A stretch of 64,000 bases of DNA from Haberlea rhodopensis (Eukaryota > Streptophyta > Magnoliopsida > Lamiales > Gesneriaceae): positions 4,540,582 to 4,604,581 of the forward strand of contig CAJQUN010000007.1 in NCBI GenBank assembly GCA_907163345.1. Reading direction: 5' to 3'. The number at the start of each line of letters is the position of its first letter. Within the stretch, counting starts at the first letter, position 1. This document shows positions 47,721 to 59,399 of this stretch, in pieces. The notes under the pieces are model-generated. The model had not been told where the DNA came from. It did no database searches and worked only from the letters and a program-made list of their open reading frames with translations. The position numbers and the translations under genes were made by a program.

Positions 47721-49808
47721 TGTAAGGACCCTAATTCCTTAAGTGCGATTCAAGGGCATAATTAGAGCTAACATATAAAATCAGAGTGTAAATGATCGTG
47801 TTGAAACTATGAGCCATAAGAGTTACAAGCCAAAATAAGGACTATCAATGGATTAATTACACTTCCAATCAAAATAATGAATATTATCCACTATAGTTTT
47901 ACACTACTCCTAGAGTAGACACTATAGAAAAGTAATCCTGTCCTTCCTTTCCCAAAAGTGTTCTTCTCAAGCTCACCGCCTCAACCTGTCTTAGCCCTTC
48001 TATCGTGCCAAAATGTACCTACAAGGACAACCCCCAAACATGAGCACTGGTATCATTCATATGGAACACAATATGAATATAAAGCGTAAATGCATAAATC
48101 ATAATAAAACACTTCTTGTTTTCCCCATGCATTTTAAACGCTTCCAGTTTGGTTGTCCCTGTACCATAACTCATGAGTATAATCAACAGATTATTTAATG
48201 GTCTACACATGTCATAACACAATACCATCTCATCAAAACCAAATACCAATCACCAATCCCTAGTCTGTCCATCACAATATATTTTAATGCCCCTCGCTTA
48301 TTTACATATAGGCGGCATAGAATAACCTCGCTTCAATGGACATGCGGCGCTCCCACCCCTCACTTCACATTGAGCGGCAAATATTCTTTCCTCGCCCTAT
48401 ATGATAACCACGCTCAAATGTGACATGCGGTGCTCCCACCCCTCGCTTCACATTTAGCGGAAACAAACCAAATAGCGGCAAGCATTAAAATCATAAAGGG
48501 ATGACCACGAGTCATGGGATGTACACCAATAACCATCATATGCATATACAATCATCATGCATAATTCAACATGTATTTGCATCCACAATGCATAATTCCA
48601 CATATACTCGCATCCACAATGCATAAACAATGAGTATATTAGATACATGTACCGTTGGGTGCCCGTACGTCCTCTACGTACCTTTCCAAAAAGTAGGATG
48701 TGGTAGGACTTCAATTCCTTGGCTGTGTCGCCACCTGGGATGGTTCTACATATTCACACAAATCAATATTAGAACCCAATAATAGTCCGATACCAAAAAT
48801 CCTACAATAAAATCCAAAAACATCATAATTTTTGACTCTCGATCGATCGCGGCAAAGGCCGATCGATCGCGAGATCACACTGCCCGAACATCAATTTTTG
48901 CTCTTTCGGCGATCGATCACCACATTTGGCGCGATCGATCACCACCCTCGCCGATCGATCGCCCAAATGTGGCGATCGATCGCCATAAGCTTCTGGAGCA
49001 CACTGCCTTCTCGCGATCGATCGCCAAAAACGGGCGATCGATCGCCAAAAACGGGTGATCGATAGCCGAGCCCTGTGTCGCGAAAAATCGCCATTATTGC
49101 TTCCAAACTCCATTCCAATCCATACCAACTCCCCTACCAACAAACCAATAACATTAAACACATAATAACCTTCCATAAACACTTTAAACATCTCAAAAAC
49201 TCAACATTCAACCAAAGTAATACCAACCCCAACAAACCCATTTCAAAACCCTTCAAAACCATTTCAAACTCAAATAAAACACTACAAAATCAACAATGAG
49301 GTATCCATACCTCTTGGGGACTTCAAATCTCCCAATAAACTCCACAAATCAAGGTTTTTGGAAGGATTCTCTTCGCCCCTAAGCTCAAACTCGAAAATGA
49401 GGAAGGAAGGGTTTGTGGGGAGTGATTTTGGGGGATTTAGTAAAGTGTTTTGGTAAAGGTGGGGGTAGAGGTTTTAAAACAAGTCCAATTGTATCCCCAC
49501 AACTAACATGATGTATTAAACATCCCAACATGATATTTAAAAAGGCATTTCACCAAAATGCATCATAATCACAATTAAACTCATGCTTTCCATTTAATTG
49601 ATAATCATAACAAATAAATCATGCTAATATACAATTCTCCCATCATGCACAACATGTACCCTGAAATGCACTCCCGGGTCACCCTTTCCATGTGACCATG
49701 CATTTCCATAAGATAAATAAATCCAACACATGATTAATTATCACCATAATTAATCATATAAACACAATTAATGCCCAAATTGCAATTAATCATTTCGGGG
49801 ATATCACA
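47721..49808 (-). repeat. Element 5 5' LTR
   Basis: Very close to 40837-42903. It has one extra 21-bp unit at the end of the CGATCGAT array. GTACGT-CCTCT-ACGTAC is at 48665-48681. Beyond its outer end the sequence goes directly into a polypurine tract and an element-5-type chromodomain, so this LTR was also the 3' LTR of a further tandem unit. Confidence 0.94.
48838..49066. repeat. CGATCGAT palindrome array (element 5 5' LTR, one unit gained)
   Basis: Starts at 48840, 48860, 48910, 48932, 48952, 48973, 49014, 49035 and a decayed copy at 49056. Spacings are 20, 50, 22, 20, 21, 41, 21 and 21. Confidence 0.95.
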
Positions 49809-50132
49809 ATACTCCCCTACTTATAAGATTTCGTCCTCGAAATCACATGCACTTACCCCCAAAAGAAACTAAACATAATCACATACCAGAGAATAATTCC
49901 GGGTAGTGCTGCACCATATGCCGCTCCGTCTCCCACGTAGCCTCCTCGACACCCCTGCGATCCCACTGAACCTTGATCATAGGTATTATAATAAGCATGC
50001 TAGTATAACAGTATATACAACAATATGCATCACATGCATAAACATTCTTCAAATGTAAGCACCTAGCCAATCCTGCTAAGGCTACCCTTCACTCGTTCCC
50101 GGGTTCTCTAACCACTGCTCTGATACCACTAA
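49809..50132 (-). pseudogene. Remnant internal region with about 4.6 kb deleted
   Basis: 49809-49984 is the internal 3' end (PPT, untranslated tail and last chromodomain codons) of element-5 type (it shares CCTCCTCGACACC). 49985-50132 is the leader and PBS (50117-50128) of the unit A/C type (ACAACAATATGCATCAC). The join CATAGGTATTATAATAAGC shows only a base or two of overlap, so an illegitimate deletion fused two different units and removed gag and nearly all of pol. Confidence 0.85.
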
Positions 50133-51018
50133 TGTAAGGACCCTAGTTCCTTAAGTGCGGATTAAGGGCATAATTAGAGCTAATATAAATTATCAGAGTA
50201 AAATAATCGTGTTGAGACTATGAGCCTTAAGAGTTACATGCCAAATCAAGGACTATCAATGGATTAATTACATTTCCAAATCAAAATGAATGTTATCAAC
50301 TATAGTTTTACACTACTCCTAGAGTACACACTATAGAAAAGTAATCATGTCCTTCTTTTCCCAAAAGTGTTCTTCTCAAGCTCACCGCCTCAACCCGCCT
50401 TAGCCCTTCTTATCATGCCAAAAGTGTACCTACAAGGACAACCCCCAAACATGAGAAATAATATCATTCATATTCAACACAATATGAATATAAGGCATAA
50501 ATGCATAAATCACAATAAAACACTTCCTTTTTTCCCATGCATTTAAACGCTTCCAGTTTGGTTGTCCCTGTACCATAACTCATGAGTATAATCAATAGAT
50601 TATTTAATGGTCTACACATGTCATGACATAATACCATTTCATCATTACCAAATACCAATCACCAATCCCTAGTCTGTTCATCACAATGTATTTTAATGCC
50701 CCTCGCTCATTTACATACAGGCGGCATAGAATAACCTCGCTTCAATGGACATGCGACGCTCCCACCCCTCGCTTCACATTGAGCGGCAAATATTCTTTCC
50801 TCGCCCTATATGATAACCACGCTCAAATGTGACATGCGGCACTCCCACCCCTCGCTTCACATTTAGCGGCAACAATTCAAATAGCGGCAAGCATTAAAAT
50901 CATCAAGGGATGACCACGACTCATGGGATGTGCACCAATAACCATCATATGCATATACAATCATCATGCATAATTCGACATGTATTTGCATCCACAATGC
51001 ATAATCTCATATATACTC

Positions 51019-53410
51019 TGTAAGGACCCCAAGCCCTTAACCCTTGATTAGTGTATTAACCACTATGTGTGGTACATGCTTCTATACAAATCAATCGGGA
51101 AACTTAGATGATGCTTACAAAATTCCCTTAACATTCAACGTTATAAGATCATCTCTACTAACATATAGACTCATAGAGTTGCCCATTACCATCCCCATTT
51201 TGCCACTTTTCACATTGTGGACTTTTATAAAAATTTGGGCAGAGTCTCCCCATAAGTAGGGCTATCCCGAAATAAAAGCACAACACAATATATAGTTCCC
51301 GGCCAGGGAAAACACATACTCAACAGAACACAGCAACGCTAAGTAAATTCCCAGCCAGGGAAGACACCACACATAAGACAACATAGATGGGTTTCAACAC
51401 CCACACAATACACCCATGACTCTCATATCATTAGCAATTCTACTCTTAATTGCATGCAACATAGAATGAAAGAGAGAAAGGCTCATGCCTTTATATACAA
51501 CCCATATACAAGCATAACCGTGCTCACATGCGAGCATCATAAATATGTATATAACCCTCGGGTGTATATATGTACTCTATACGATACCGTGCTCCATCAA
51601 GCCCTGGTACCACAATCCTGGGAGTACATCCAATCAACAGCTCGAGCTCAACTCCAAAGCCATCGATGCACCTGTTCACCTGCCCCAACAGAGACAGCCC
51701 CCAACGGGGTGAGCATACCAATACACGAAATCTCATAATCACAATAATGAAATTCATAATTTACAACACAAGTAAATATTAATGAATTTTAAATGATACT
51801 CCCTGGATGGCAACATCCTCATCCGGGATTCCGTGTACTGTCCCTGTTCTCACAATCATCAAACTCATCAAATCTCATAAATCAGTAAATCAACACATTG
51901 ATTTAACTCATAGCATGCCTGATTCTCAAGTATCAATAATCAATGATTCCAAGTTCATTATACATACAAATATAGATATCTCAATATCTAGTACTGATTT
52001 CTCAATTTCACTATCAATCATAGATAGCTCAAATGCCTAGCATTTATTTTACCAATTTCCCATTATACTTAGACATCTCACATGTCTTATAATGAGCACA
52101 TGATCCCACGATCATTCTCAGGCATCTCAAATGCCGTACAATAGTCATATAGACTCAGTACCCCATATATATCAACACATATATGCATATAGCCATACCC
52201 ACAACCATCTAATGCAATTACAACACATTATGCATTTCACAATTGCTATCACGTAAAGTAATGCTCGTACGTCGCACGTACCTTAAATCTCCGAAGTCCG
52301 AGCCAAACCTTGCTCGAGTTCCATGCTCCGAGGAACGATGTGTAAAAACACGATAAATTAATTCACAATTAATACGAACATGCAACCCATGCTCAAGCAC
52401 ACCCATAATCCTTATATAGAAAATTATTGTCAACCCACGACAATTTACCATTTACAAGACCCGGGGCAGGGCATACACAGGGAGGGAAAATCGAATGAGA
52501 CAATATCAAAATCGCTCAAGAACCACCCCTAAATTCGAACCCTAACAACACCAATCAAACCCAAATAATCACCATAATTCATCTAACACATGAATTAATC
52601 AATTAACAACAACAATAATCATCCCCAAGCCAAACCCCCAATTTTCGAACAAGAACCCCCACGCAACAGCATCCAAAATTCGAACTATAAGCAACAATTT
52701 TTCGAACCATTAAAGTCTGAAATGAACGACCCAACAACACCATAAAAACGCCCCAAAAACACCAGAAAAATCGTGCCAAAAACATACCAAAATCGCGTCC
52801 CAAAAATCGGACAGAAATCCAGATCTGAACCCTACGCTTTCTGCAGAAATCCGAGCTCGATTCTCGACCAAACTTCAAATTGGTGGTATGGATAGGACCG
52901 CCTGGAAGAGACGAACACGGCGGCTGGTCGGACGCGCCGAACAGCGGCCGGACGGCGGCGGGTGGAGGCTTTTTCTGCGCGGTGGTTGAAAGGGGATCGA
53001 GAATCGGCGGGTACGGGGAGAGAGAAATGAGGTGCTGAAATGGTTCCGGTAATTAAAATCCCGGGTTCAATTGGTATTTATAGCAAAAATACCCCAAAAT
53101 ACTAATAGCCCCACAAATACATCATGATTCATTAAAAATCATCTGTTTTCAAAAATTCTCTCTCTAACTCAAAAACCCCCTACCGGTGTCCAAACCAAGC
53201 ACCCGAGATTCTGAGTCACACTAAAAACCCAGCTCACAGGTTTTCATCGAAATGAGAATACGATCTCAACCTCGGGATCCCGCGATCCCAACTACTCAAA
53301 TAGACGAGCCCAGAAGGCCCAACACCTCGATTAAACTCCAATTGCCACGTAAACAACTTTACGGGTTATTAACACTCCGGGATTAACATCCCTAATTTCA
53401 GGTCATCACA
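51019..53410 (-). mobile_element. Solo LTR S3, nested in LTR F
   Basis: Flanked by TACTC (51014-51018 and 53411-53415). Same family as S1 and S2, slightly shorter. It has the TATA box, GTACGT-CGC-ACGTAC and the mini-hairpin set (AGACAT-CTCAC-ATGTCT near 52072, ATGATC-CCAC-GATCAT near 52101). Confidence 0.95.
53075..53082 (-). promoter_or_regulatory. TATA box of S-family LTR (S3)
   Basis: TATAAATA on the minus strand, as in S1 and S2. Confidence 0.6.
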
Positions 53411-53641
53411 TACTCGCATCCACAATGCATAAACAATGAGTATATTAGATAAATGTACCGTTGGGTGCCCGTACGTCTTCTACGTACCTTTCCAAAAGTG
53501 GAATTGATATGGCTTCACTTCCTTGGTTGCGTCGCTACCTAGGATGGTTCTACACAATCACACAACCCCATATTAGAAGCCAAATAATAGTCAAATACCA
53601 AAAATTCGTCAAAAGAATTCATTTGCAAAAATTTCACTGCT

Positions 53642-53811
53642 GGCGATCGATCGCTTCGCTGAGGCGATCGATCCCCTCAAATTATGCTTCGCAGCGATCG
53701 ATCGCGCCAAACATGGCGATCGATCGCCTCATTTCAGCGATCGATCGCCTACTCTGTGATTTTGGTACTGCCCATTGGCGATCGGTCGCCTCATTTCAGG
53801 CGATCGATCGC
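53642..53811. repeat. CGATCGAT palindrome array (LTR F, shortened)
   Basis: Spacings are 21, 30, 22, 21, 41 and 22. The segment between two copies that holds the 40-bp step in LTR A is missing. Confidence 0.93.
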
Positions 53812-54557
53812 CTAGTACAGACTCGCGATTTTCCACCATTAATGCACACCAAAACCTTCCCCACTCATACCATTACTCCTCCCACCAACCCAACAACATG
53901 TTAACACAATAAATCAACAAAATACACCTCAAGCAACACAAAAATCCAACACCCAACCAAAAAGATACCAATCCAAAATAACCCATTTCCAAAACCCCTT
54001 AAAACTATTTCAAATCCAATCCAAACACAACAAAAATAACATGGAGGCATCCATACCTCTTGGGGACTTCAAATCTCCCAATAAACTCCACAAATCAAAC
54101 TTTTGGAAGGATTTCTCCCCACCTTTTTGCACAAAAACGAAAATGAGGAGAAGGAAGGGTTTGGGAGGTGAAATTTGGGAAAGTTAAAAAGTGAAGGTAT
54201 AAAGGGGAATTGGGGTATAAGTGGGTTGGGTTTAATCTAAATTACACCCCACAATTCCATGGTGTATAAAACACCCCAACATGATATTTTAAAAGGCATT
54301 TTACCATGATGCACCACAATCTCAAATAAATGCATGTTTCACCAATAAATGACTACCAACACATGTAAGTCATTAAAACACCCAATTATCCAACATGCAT
54401 CCCATGCACCCCGAAATGCATTCCCGGTCACGCCTACCATGTGACTAAGCATTTCAACATGATTAATAAATCCAGCACATAATTAATTACCACCATAATT
54501 AATCATATAAACACAATTAATGTCCAAAACGCAATCAATTATTTCGGGGATATCACA

Positions 54558-55389
54558 TATATGATATGCTATAATCAACATATGAGATATGTTTGTGGGA
54601 AACTATCGGAAAAAATATATATGATATATTAACAAGTACGTATAAGATACATATGTGTGCGGGCGACCGACAAGACAGGGCGCGCGACTGCGCCAAACTT
54701 GGTCGGGCGACCGTGCTTGCAACTAGGCGGGCAATCGTGCAAGCCAAGGCGGCGACCGGTGCAAGCCAAGGCGGGCGACCGGTGCTTGCCAAAGTGGGCG
54801 ACCGACGTGCATGGGTGGGCGACCAATGTGCATGGGCGGGTGTCCGAGGCATGTGATGCCCTGAGCGTGCGATAATTTTCCTAATTTTATTTTTACAGTT
54901 TATGAACATAGAATTAAATTTTAAAATGATTAGAATTTAATTCATTAATTTTATGTCCTAGCATATTTTATGTGTTGTTTGAGCATGGTGCATGGTTATA
55001 GCACTATGACCTATTAGATAGGAATTTTGTGAATGGTTGTAATTTTTAAATACGGCCTGCTTGTCGTGCCTTCTCTAGATTTTCTTAATGTATTCCCTCC
55101 CATATGCTCCCCCTCGAATGTAACTCGATGACTTCTCTATATCATGTAATTGTTATATAGTATAGTTGTAATTTTGTTGATGGAGATCAATCCCATTGGA
55201 CCATGGTGCCGGGACGAGGAGGTCATTCACAAAAGCTAACTCAAGGTTAGGTGAAATATGGATCTTGGCCCACTAATAGTTTTTGAGGGTTGATAATTTT
55301 AACTAAATAGTGAGAGTTTCATTTAATATAAGACTTTATTAAATGATTAAAATCATAAACTTATTTTGCATATTTATATTGTAGATATC
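54558..55389 (+). other. Copia leader (untranslated), resumed
   Basis: Lies between the compound array and the copia gag, so it continues the leader cut at 20460. It starts AT-rich, contains a GC-rich minisatellite (54655-54860), then ordinary AT-rich sequence with no coding potential. Confidence 0.6.
54655..54860. repeat. GC-rich minisatellite GGGCGACCG(G/A)
   Basis: About nine degenerate units of roughly 20-25 bp built on GGGCGACCG with AAGCCAAGGC or GTGCATGG between. It is strongly GC-rich in AT-rich surroundings. It is open in frames on both strands, but the peptides are repeat translations. Confidence 0.8.
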
Positions 55390-56503
55390 ATGGCATCTAA
55401 AAACGTTACTAGTACACTATCATTGTGATCGGTCCTTGAGAAGGACAAATTGAATGGGACAAATTTCCTAGACTGGTATAGGAATCTAAGGATTGTCCTC
55501 AAACAAGAGAAAAAACAATATGTCCTAGAGGAACCCTTACATGGTGAGGAACCTCCCGTTACGGCTGCAAGGGCCGATAATGATGCTTACAAGAAGCATC
55601 AAAATGCCGCTCTTGATGTTGGTTGTTTAATGCTTGCAACCATGAACTCTGATATTCAAAAGCAACATGAGGAAATGGATGCGTTCAATATGATTGAACA
55701 TCTAAAACAACTTTACCAATAACAAGCTAGACACGAGAGGTATGACGTCTCTAATGCGTTATATCAGTGCAGAATGGTAGAAGAAACCCTTGTTGGAACT
55801 CATGTACTCAAAATGATTGGATACATAGAGAATCTTGAGAAACTGGGTTTTTCGTTGGACCAATAGTTGGCCACTGACGTGATCTTGCAATCGTTGCCTG
55901 ATAGCTATAGTCAATTTGTTCTGAATTACAATATGATTGAAATTGAGAAGACTCTACCACAGTTGCTTGGTATGTTGAGAACTTACGAAGCAAATACAAG
56001 AAGTCTAAGCCCACAAATGTTCTTATTGTGAATAAGAGCAAGGGAAAGGCTAAAGCAAACCTCAGCCCCATGCTACTGCACTTAAACCTAAGGGAGGAGT
56101 GGCTTAGGAAGGAAATTGCTTCCATTGCGGTGAGACCGGACATTGGAAGAGAAACTTCAAGTTATACCTGGAAGATCTTAAGAATACGAAGGGAAGTGTG
56201 ACTTCTACTTCAGGTATTTTTGTTATAGAAGTCAATCTATCTACTTCTTCATCATGGGTATTAGATACAGGATGTGTTTCTCACATTTGTGTTAATGTGC
56301 AGGAACTCAAAAGGAGTAGAATGTTGGCGAAAGGCGAAGTTGACCTAAGAGTGAGAAATGGAGCAAGAGTTGCTGCATTAGCTATAGGAGATTATTCATT
56401 AACATTGTCTTCTTGTTTAATTTTAGATTTACAAGACTATTATTTTGTGTCATCGATTACTAGAAACATCATTACAATTTCTTGTTTTGATAATTTTAAC
56501 TAA
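55390..56503 (+). pseudogene. gag: Ty1/copia gag and start of protease, copy 1
   Basis: Copia-type gag (LNGTNFLDWYRNLR, then ALDVGCLMLATMNS and LQSLPDSYSQFV). The zinc knuckle reads CFHCGETGHWKRNF, with the last cysteine replaced by phenylalanine. The aspartic protease begins at SSSWVLDTGC and stops at the duplication join (TAA 56501-56503). Lesions: TGA at codon 13 (55426-55428), TAG where copy 2 has GAG, and a stop-containing frame break after the first third. No pol follows in the window. It is host to everything inserted from 10969 onward and is the oldest recognisable complete frame here apart from the relic at 8200. Confidence 0.88.
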
Positions 56504-56586
56504 ATAGTGGGAGTTTCATTTAATATAAGACCTTATTAAATGATTAAAACCATAAACTTATTTTGCATATATATATTGTAGATATC

Positions 56587-57267
56587 ATGGCATCTAACAA
56601 CTTTACTAGTACACTATCATTGTGATCGGTCCTTGAGAAGGACAAATTGAATGGGACAAATTTCCTAGACTGGTATAGGAATCTAAGGATTGTCCTCAAA
56701 CAAGAGAAAAAACAATATGTCCTAGAGGAACCCTTACATGGTGAGGAACCTCTCGTTACGGCTGCAAGGGCCGATAATGATGCTTACAAGAAGCATCAAA
56801 ATGCCGCTCTTGATGTTGGTTGTGTAATGCTTGCAACCATGAACTCTGATATTCAGAAGCAACATGAGGAAATGGATGCGTTCAATATCATCTAAAACAA
56901 CTTTACCAATAACAAGCTAGACACGAGAGGTATGGCGTCTCTAATGCGTTATTTCAGTGCAGAATGGTAGAAGAATCCCTTGTTGGAACTCATGTACTCA
57001 AAATGATTGGATACATAGAGAATCTTGAGAAACTGGGTTTTTCGTTGGACCAAGAGTTGGCCACTGATGTGATCTTGCAATCGTTGCCTGATAGCTATAG
57101 TCAATTTGTTCTGAATTACAATATGATTGAAATTGAGAAGACTCTACCACAGTTGCTTGGTATGTTGAGAACTTACCAAGCAAATACAAGAAGTCTAAGC
57201 CCACAAATGTTCTTATTGTGAATAAGAGCAAGGGAAAGGCTAAAGCAAACCTCAGCCCCATGCTACT
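56587..57267 (+). pseudogene. gag: Ty1/copia gag, copy 2, cut by element 7
   Basis: Repeats copy 1 from the ATG at 56587. It has the same TGA at codon 13, so that mutation preceded the duplication. It keeps GAG where copy 1 has TAG, but has lost about 9 bases near 56887 that shift its own frame. It ends at CCCATGCTACT, where element 7 begins; copy 1 continues there with GCACTTAAACC. Confidence 0.88.
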
Positions 57268-58435
57268 TGTGATATCCCCGAAAGGATTATGTGTAAACAT
57301 GCTTTGATGTACTAATTTTATTGTGTTAAAGGCATGATTTAATTTGGGGTTATGGGTTATGCTTTATGTGGTAAAAGCATGTGATTATGTTGGGGAATTA
57401 AGGAATGTGGTTGGTGTAATATTTATTTTGATGATATGATTTAGGAGGCATGTTAGTTGTTTTTGATGATGTATTGATGTGGTAAAATTATAAAACATCA
57501 AAGAGGGATATTTTAATACATCGTATGAAATACCGGGACACAATTAAACACCACGAGGCCACCCAAACACACCACCCCCCCCCACTTGGCCACAACCCAT
57601 GCCCCTACGCCTGTTTTCCGGAAAAACAGAGTTGGCCAAGGAGGACTTTTGGTCCATCTGAATTAAACACTTTCCCTCCTCCAAACTCTCATCCTTCTCT
57701 CCTAAACCTCGAAACACACTCAGGCAACAGGTAGGAAGAAGAAGATCACGTTTTATTGCTCTTTGCTTGAAGGAAAGTCGAACCAAAAAGTGGTGAGGAG
57801 TCACATATTTTTCCAGTTTTCAGATTTTTAAGCATATGTTTCCTTTGTAACAGATTTGGCATGCTAGTTTAAGGTTCGACAAAATCTTGTTATGAGTGCT
57901 TTATGTGATGTTTATGAAGCCCCTAGCATGTTTTGTTAAGTAACTTACATGCTTTATGTGTTAGATTTTCGTCTGTGACAAGAGCTCCTCGAAAATCTGG
58001 GCAAGGGAAGTGCCCTGTTTGTATGTTGAGTAGGAGTTTTATTATGAAGATTTGAAGCATTCTAGCTTAGGTTTTGAGTAAACCTTTGACGTGAATACAT
58101 ACATGGTAGTTTGGTGAAATTACCAGAATATTTGTTTGAGCATGAACTACGGGTTATGTGGTAGTTTCATTGTTATAAAGATGCATGTTCGAGAATTCTG
58201 GGTTGAGTAATTATGCCCTGTTTTTCAAAAGGTTGGTCGAGTACTGATGTAAATGGGTAATTGTAACGCATGTGGGTTGGCGTTTAGGGTATAAATTTGA
58301 TATGAATACACTCAGGGTAGTGTATTGCAGCTGCTAGCATAATTGTTTAAGCATGTGGTGTATTTATATGCTAGATGTAAGGGTATGAAAATAGGTGTTC
58401 GAGAATTCTGGGATGGTGTTTCTCGAACAGAGCAT

Positions 58436-58540
58436 CTCGATCGATCGAAATTTCATCTCGATCGATCGAGCGAGGCAGAACCTTGGCTTTGAAAGAAGGC
58501 GTCTTCTCGATCGATCGAGAAGAGGGGCCGATCGATCGAG
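58436..58540. repeat. CGATCGAT palindrome array (element 7 LTR)
   Basis: Starts at 58438, 58459, 58508 and 58529. Spacings are 21, 49 and 21. Three of the four copies carry a following GA (CGATCGATCGA) and not GC. Confidence 0.93.
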
Positions 58541-58704
58541 AGACCCAGAATGTTGAAAAATATAAATTGTTATATTTTGTTAAATTTTTTGTTATTGGAT
58601 TGTAATGAGTCATCTAATATTGTGTTGTACACTGGTGTAGAGCCTTCACAGACAGCTACACAGCGCAGGGGATAGAGTCCCGCAACACACTACATTTTGG
58701 AAAG

Positions 58705-58721
58705 GTACGTAAGCGACGTAC
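58705..58721 (+). other. GTACGT/ACGTAC inverted repeat, donor-like (element 7)
   Basis: GGAAAG|GTACGTAAGCGACGTAC. In sense orientation AAAG|GTACGTAAG resembles a 5' splice site. Confidence 0.5.
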
Positions 58722-59399
58722 GGGCATTCCAACGGTAACATGTATTATGTGTTTATTTATTTAACACAAGGTAAAGTAAGATATGCATAAGATGGTGCAT
58801 GATGATTGATACATGTTGATATGCTTCGTTTTTGCATATGTATGTTGTGAAATATAAGAGGTGTATTGTGGGGTCCTCTTTACTTAATCCATTATGTATC
58901 CATTAAACATACATATGTGAGTCTGAATTAAGTAATGTACCATGCACGGATTAAGAGTTCATACTAGTTAAGTTGTTTACAAGGTTATCAAAAACCTAAC
59001 AAACTAGACATAACATGTACATCAACAACCTAATCCAAAAGATCTCCTAGGCAGTGGTTCCCCTCGCAGCGGAAATCATGACTCACGCTCCCCACGTCTA
59101 TGAGTCCCTACAGAAACATTCACACAATGAGTATAGATAACAAATATCTCAGTGCAATATCAAACCACAATATCAATATCAATGATAAAGCACAAATAAA
59201 TCATCTAACGTGAATGTTCTGTATCATGCATCCACAAATGCACTATGTCATGACATGTCTCAACAATTTCCCTATTATCACGAGCCCCATATGATATGCC
59301 TAATCAGCTCAATATGTCAGTGGAACCACATCACATCTGCATATTAGCAGCACATATCATAGTACCATATCATCGGTGATAATAACCAGAGTATATACC

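Larger units (their letters stand above)
40837..49808 (-). mobile_element. Element 5: nearly intact Tekay/Del-type element
   Basis: LTRs at 40837-42903 and 47721-49808 look almost identical by eye, implying a recent insertion. Between them lie a PPT, a nearly continuous pol, gag and a PBS. It inserted in LTR D; the left flank is CCAAC. The right flank is not LTR D but the internal 3' end of another unit, so the right TSD has been lost in a later rearrangement. Coding lesions are few: one frameshift in late gag, one before the chromodomain, and an RT catalytic change. Confidence 0.93.
20461..54557 (-). mobile_element. Compound tandem Tekay-type array, single TSD
   Basis: The whole 34-kb block is flanked by TATAT (20456-20460 and 54558-54562). 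Inside, all minus strand, are LTR A (20461-22523), internal A, LTR B (29977-34643), internal C, LTR D (39460-40836, cut), element 5 (40837-49808), a deleted internal remnant (49809-50132) and LTR F (50133-54557). Three foreign solo LTRs interrupt it. Shared LTRs between units and one outer TSD suggest that one insertion was enlarged by unequal recombination between LTRs, followed by nested insertion and deletion. A 5-bp AT-only TSD could match by chance, but both ends are also proper LTR termini. Confidence 0.85.
50133..54557 (-). repeat. LTR F, right end of compound array, interrupted by S3
   Basis: The two parts, 50133-51018 and 53411-54557, join over TACTC. It ends GATATCACA next to the outer TSD TATAT. 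The CGATCGAT array at 53642-53811 has seven copies (53644, 53665, 53695, 53717, 53738, 53779, 53801). GTACGT-CTTCT-ACGTAC is at 53471-53487. Confidence 0.93.
55291..57267 (+). repeat. Tandem duplication of copia gag region, unit 1197 bp
   Basis: TGATAATTTTAACTAAATAG occurs at 55291 and 56488, and the gag ATG at 55390 and 56587, both 1197 bp apart. The second copy is cut at 57267 by element 7. The join lies on a shared TTGATAA. Confidence 0.93.

Noticed and set aside
54593..54909. Arginine-rich protein genes on both strands
   Set aside because: The open frames come from the GC-rich minisatellite; there is no conserved start and no similarity I recognise.
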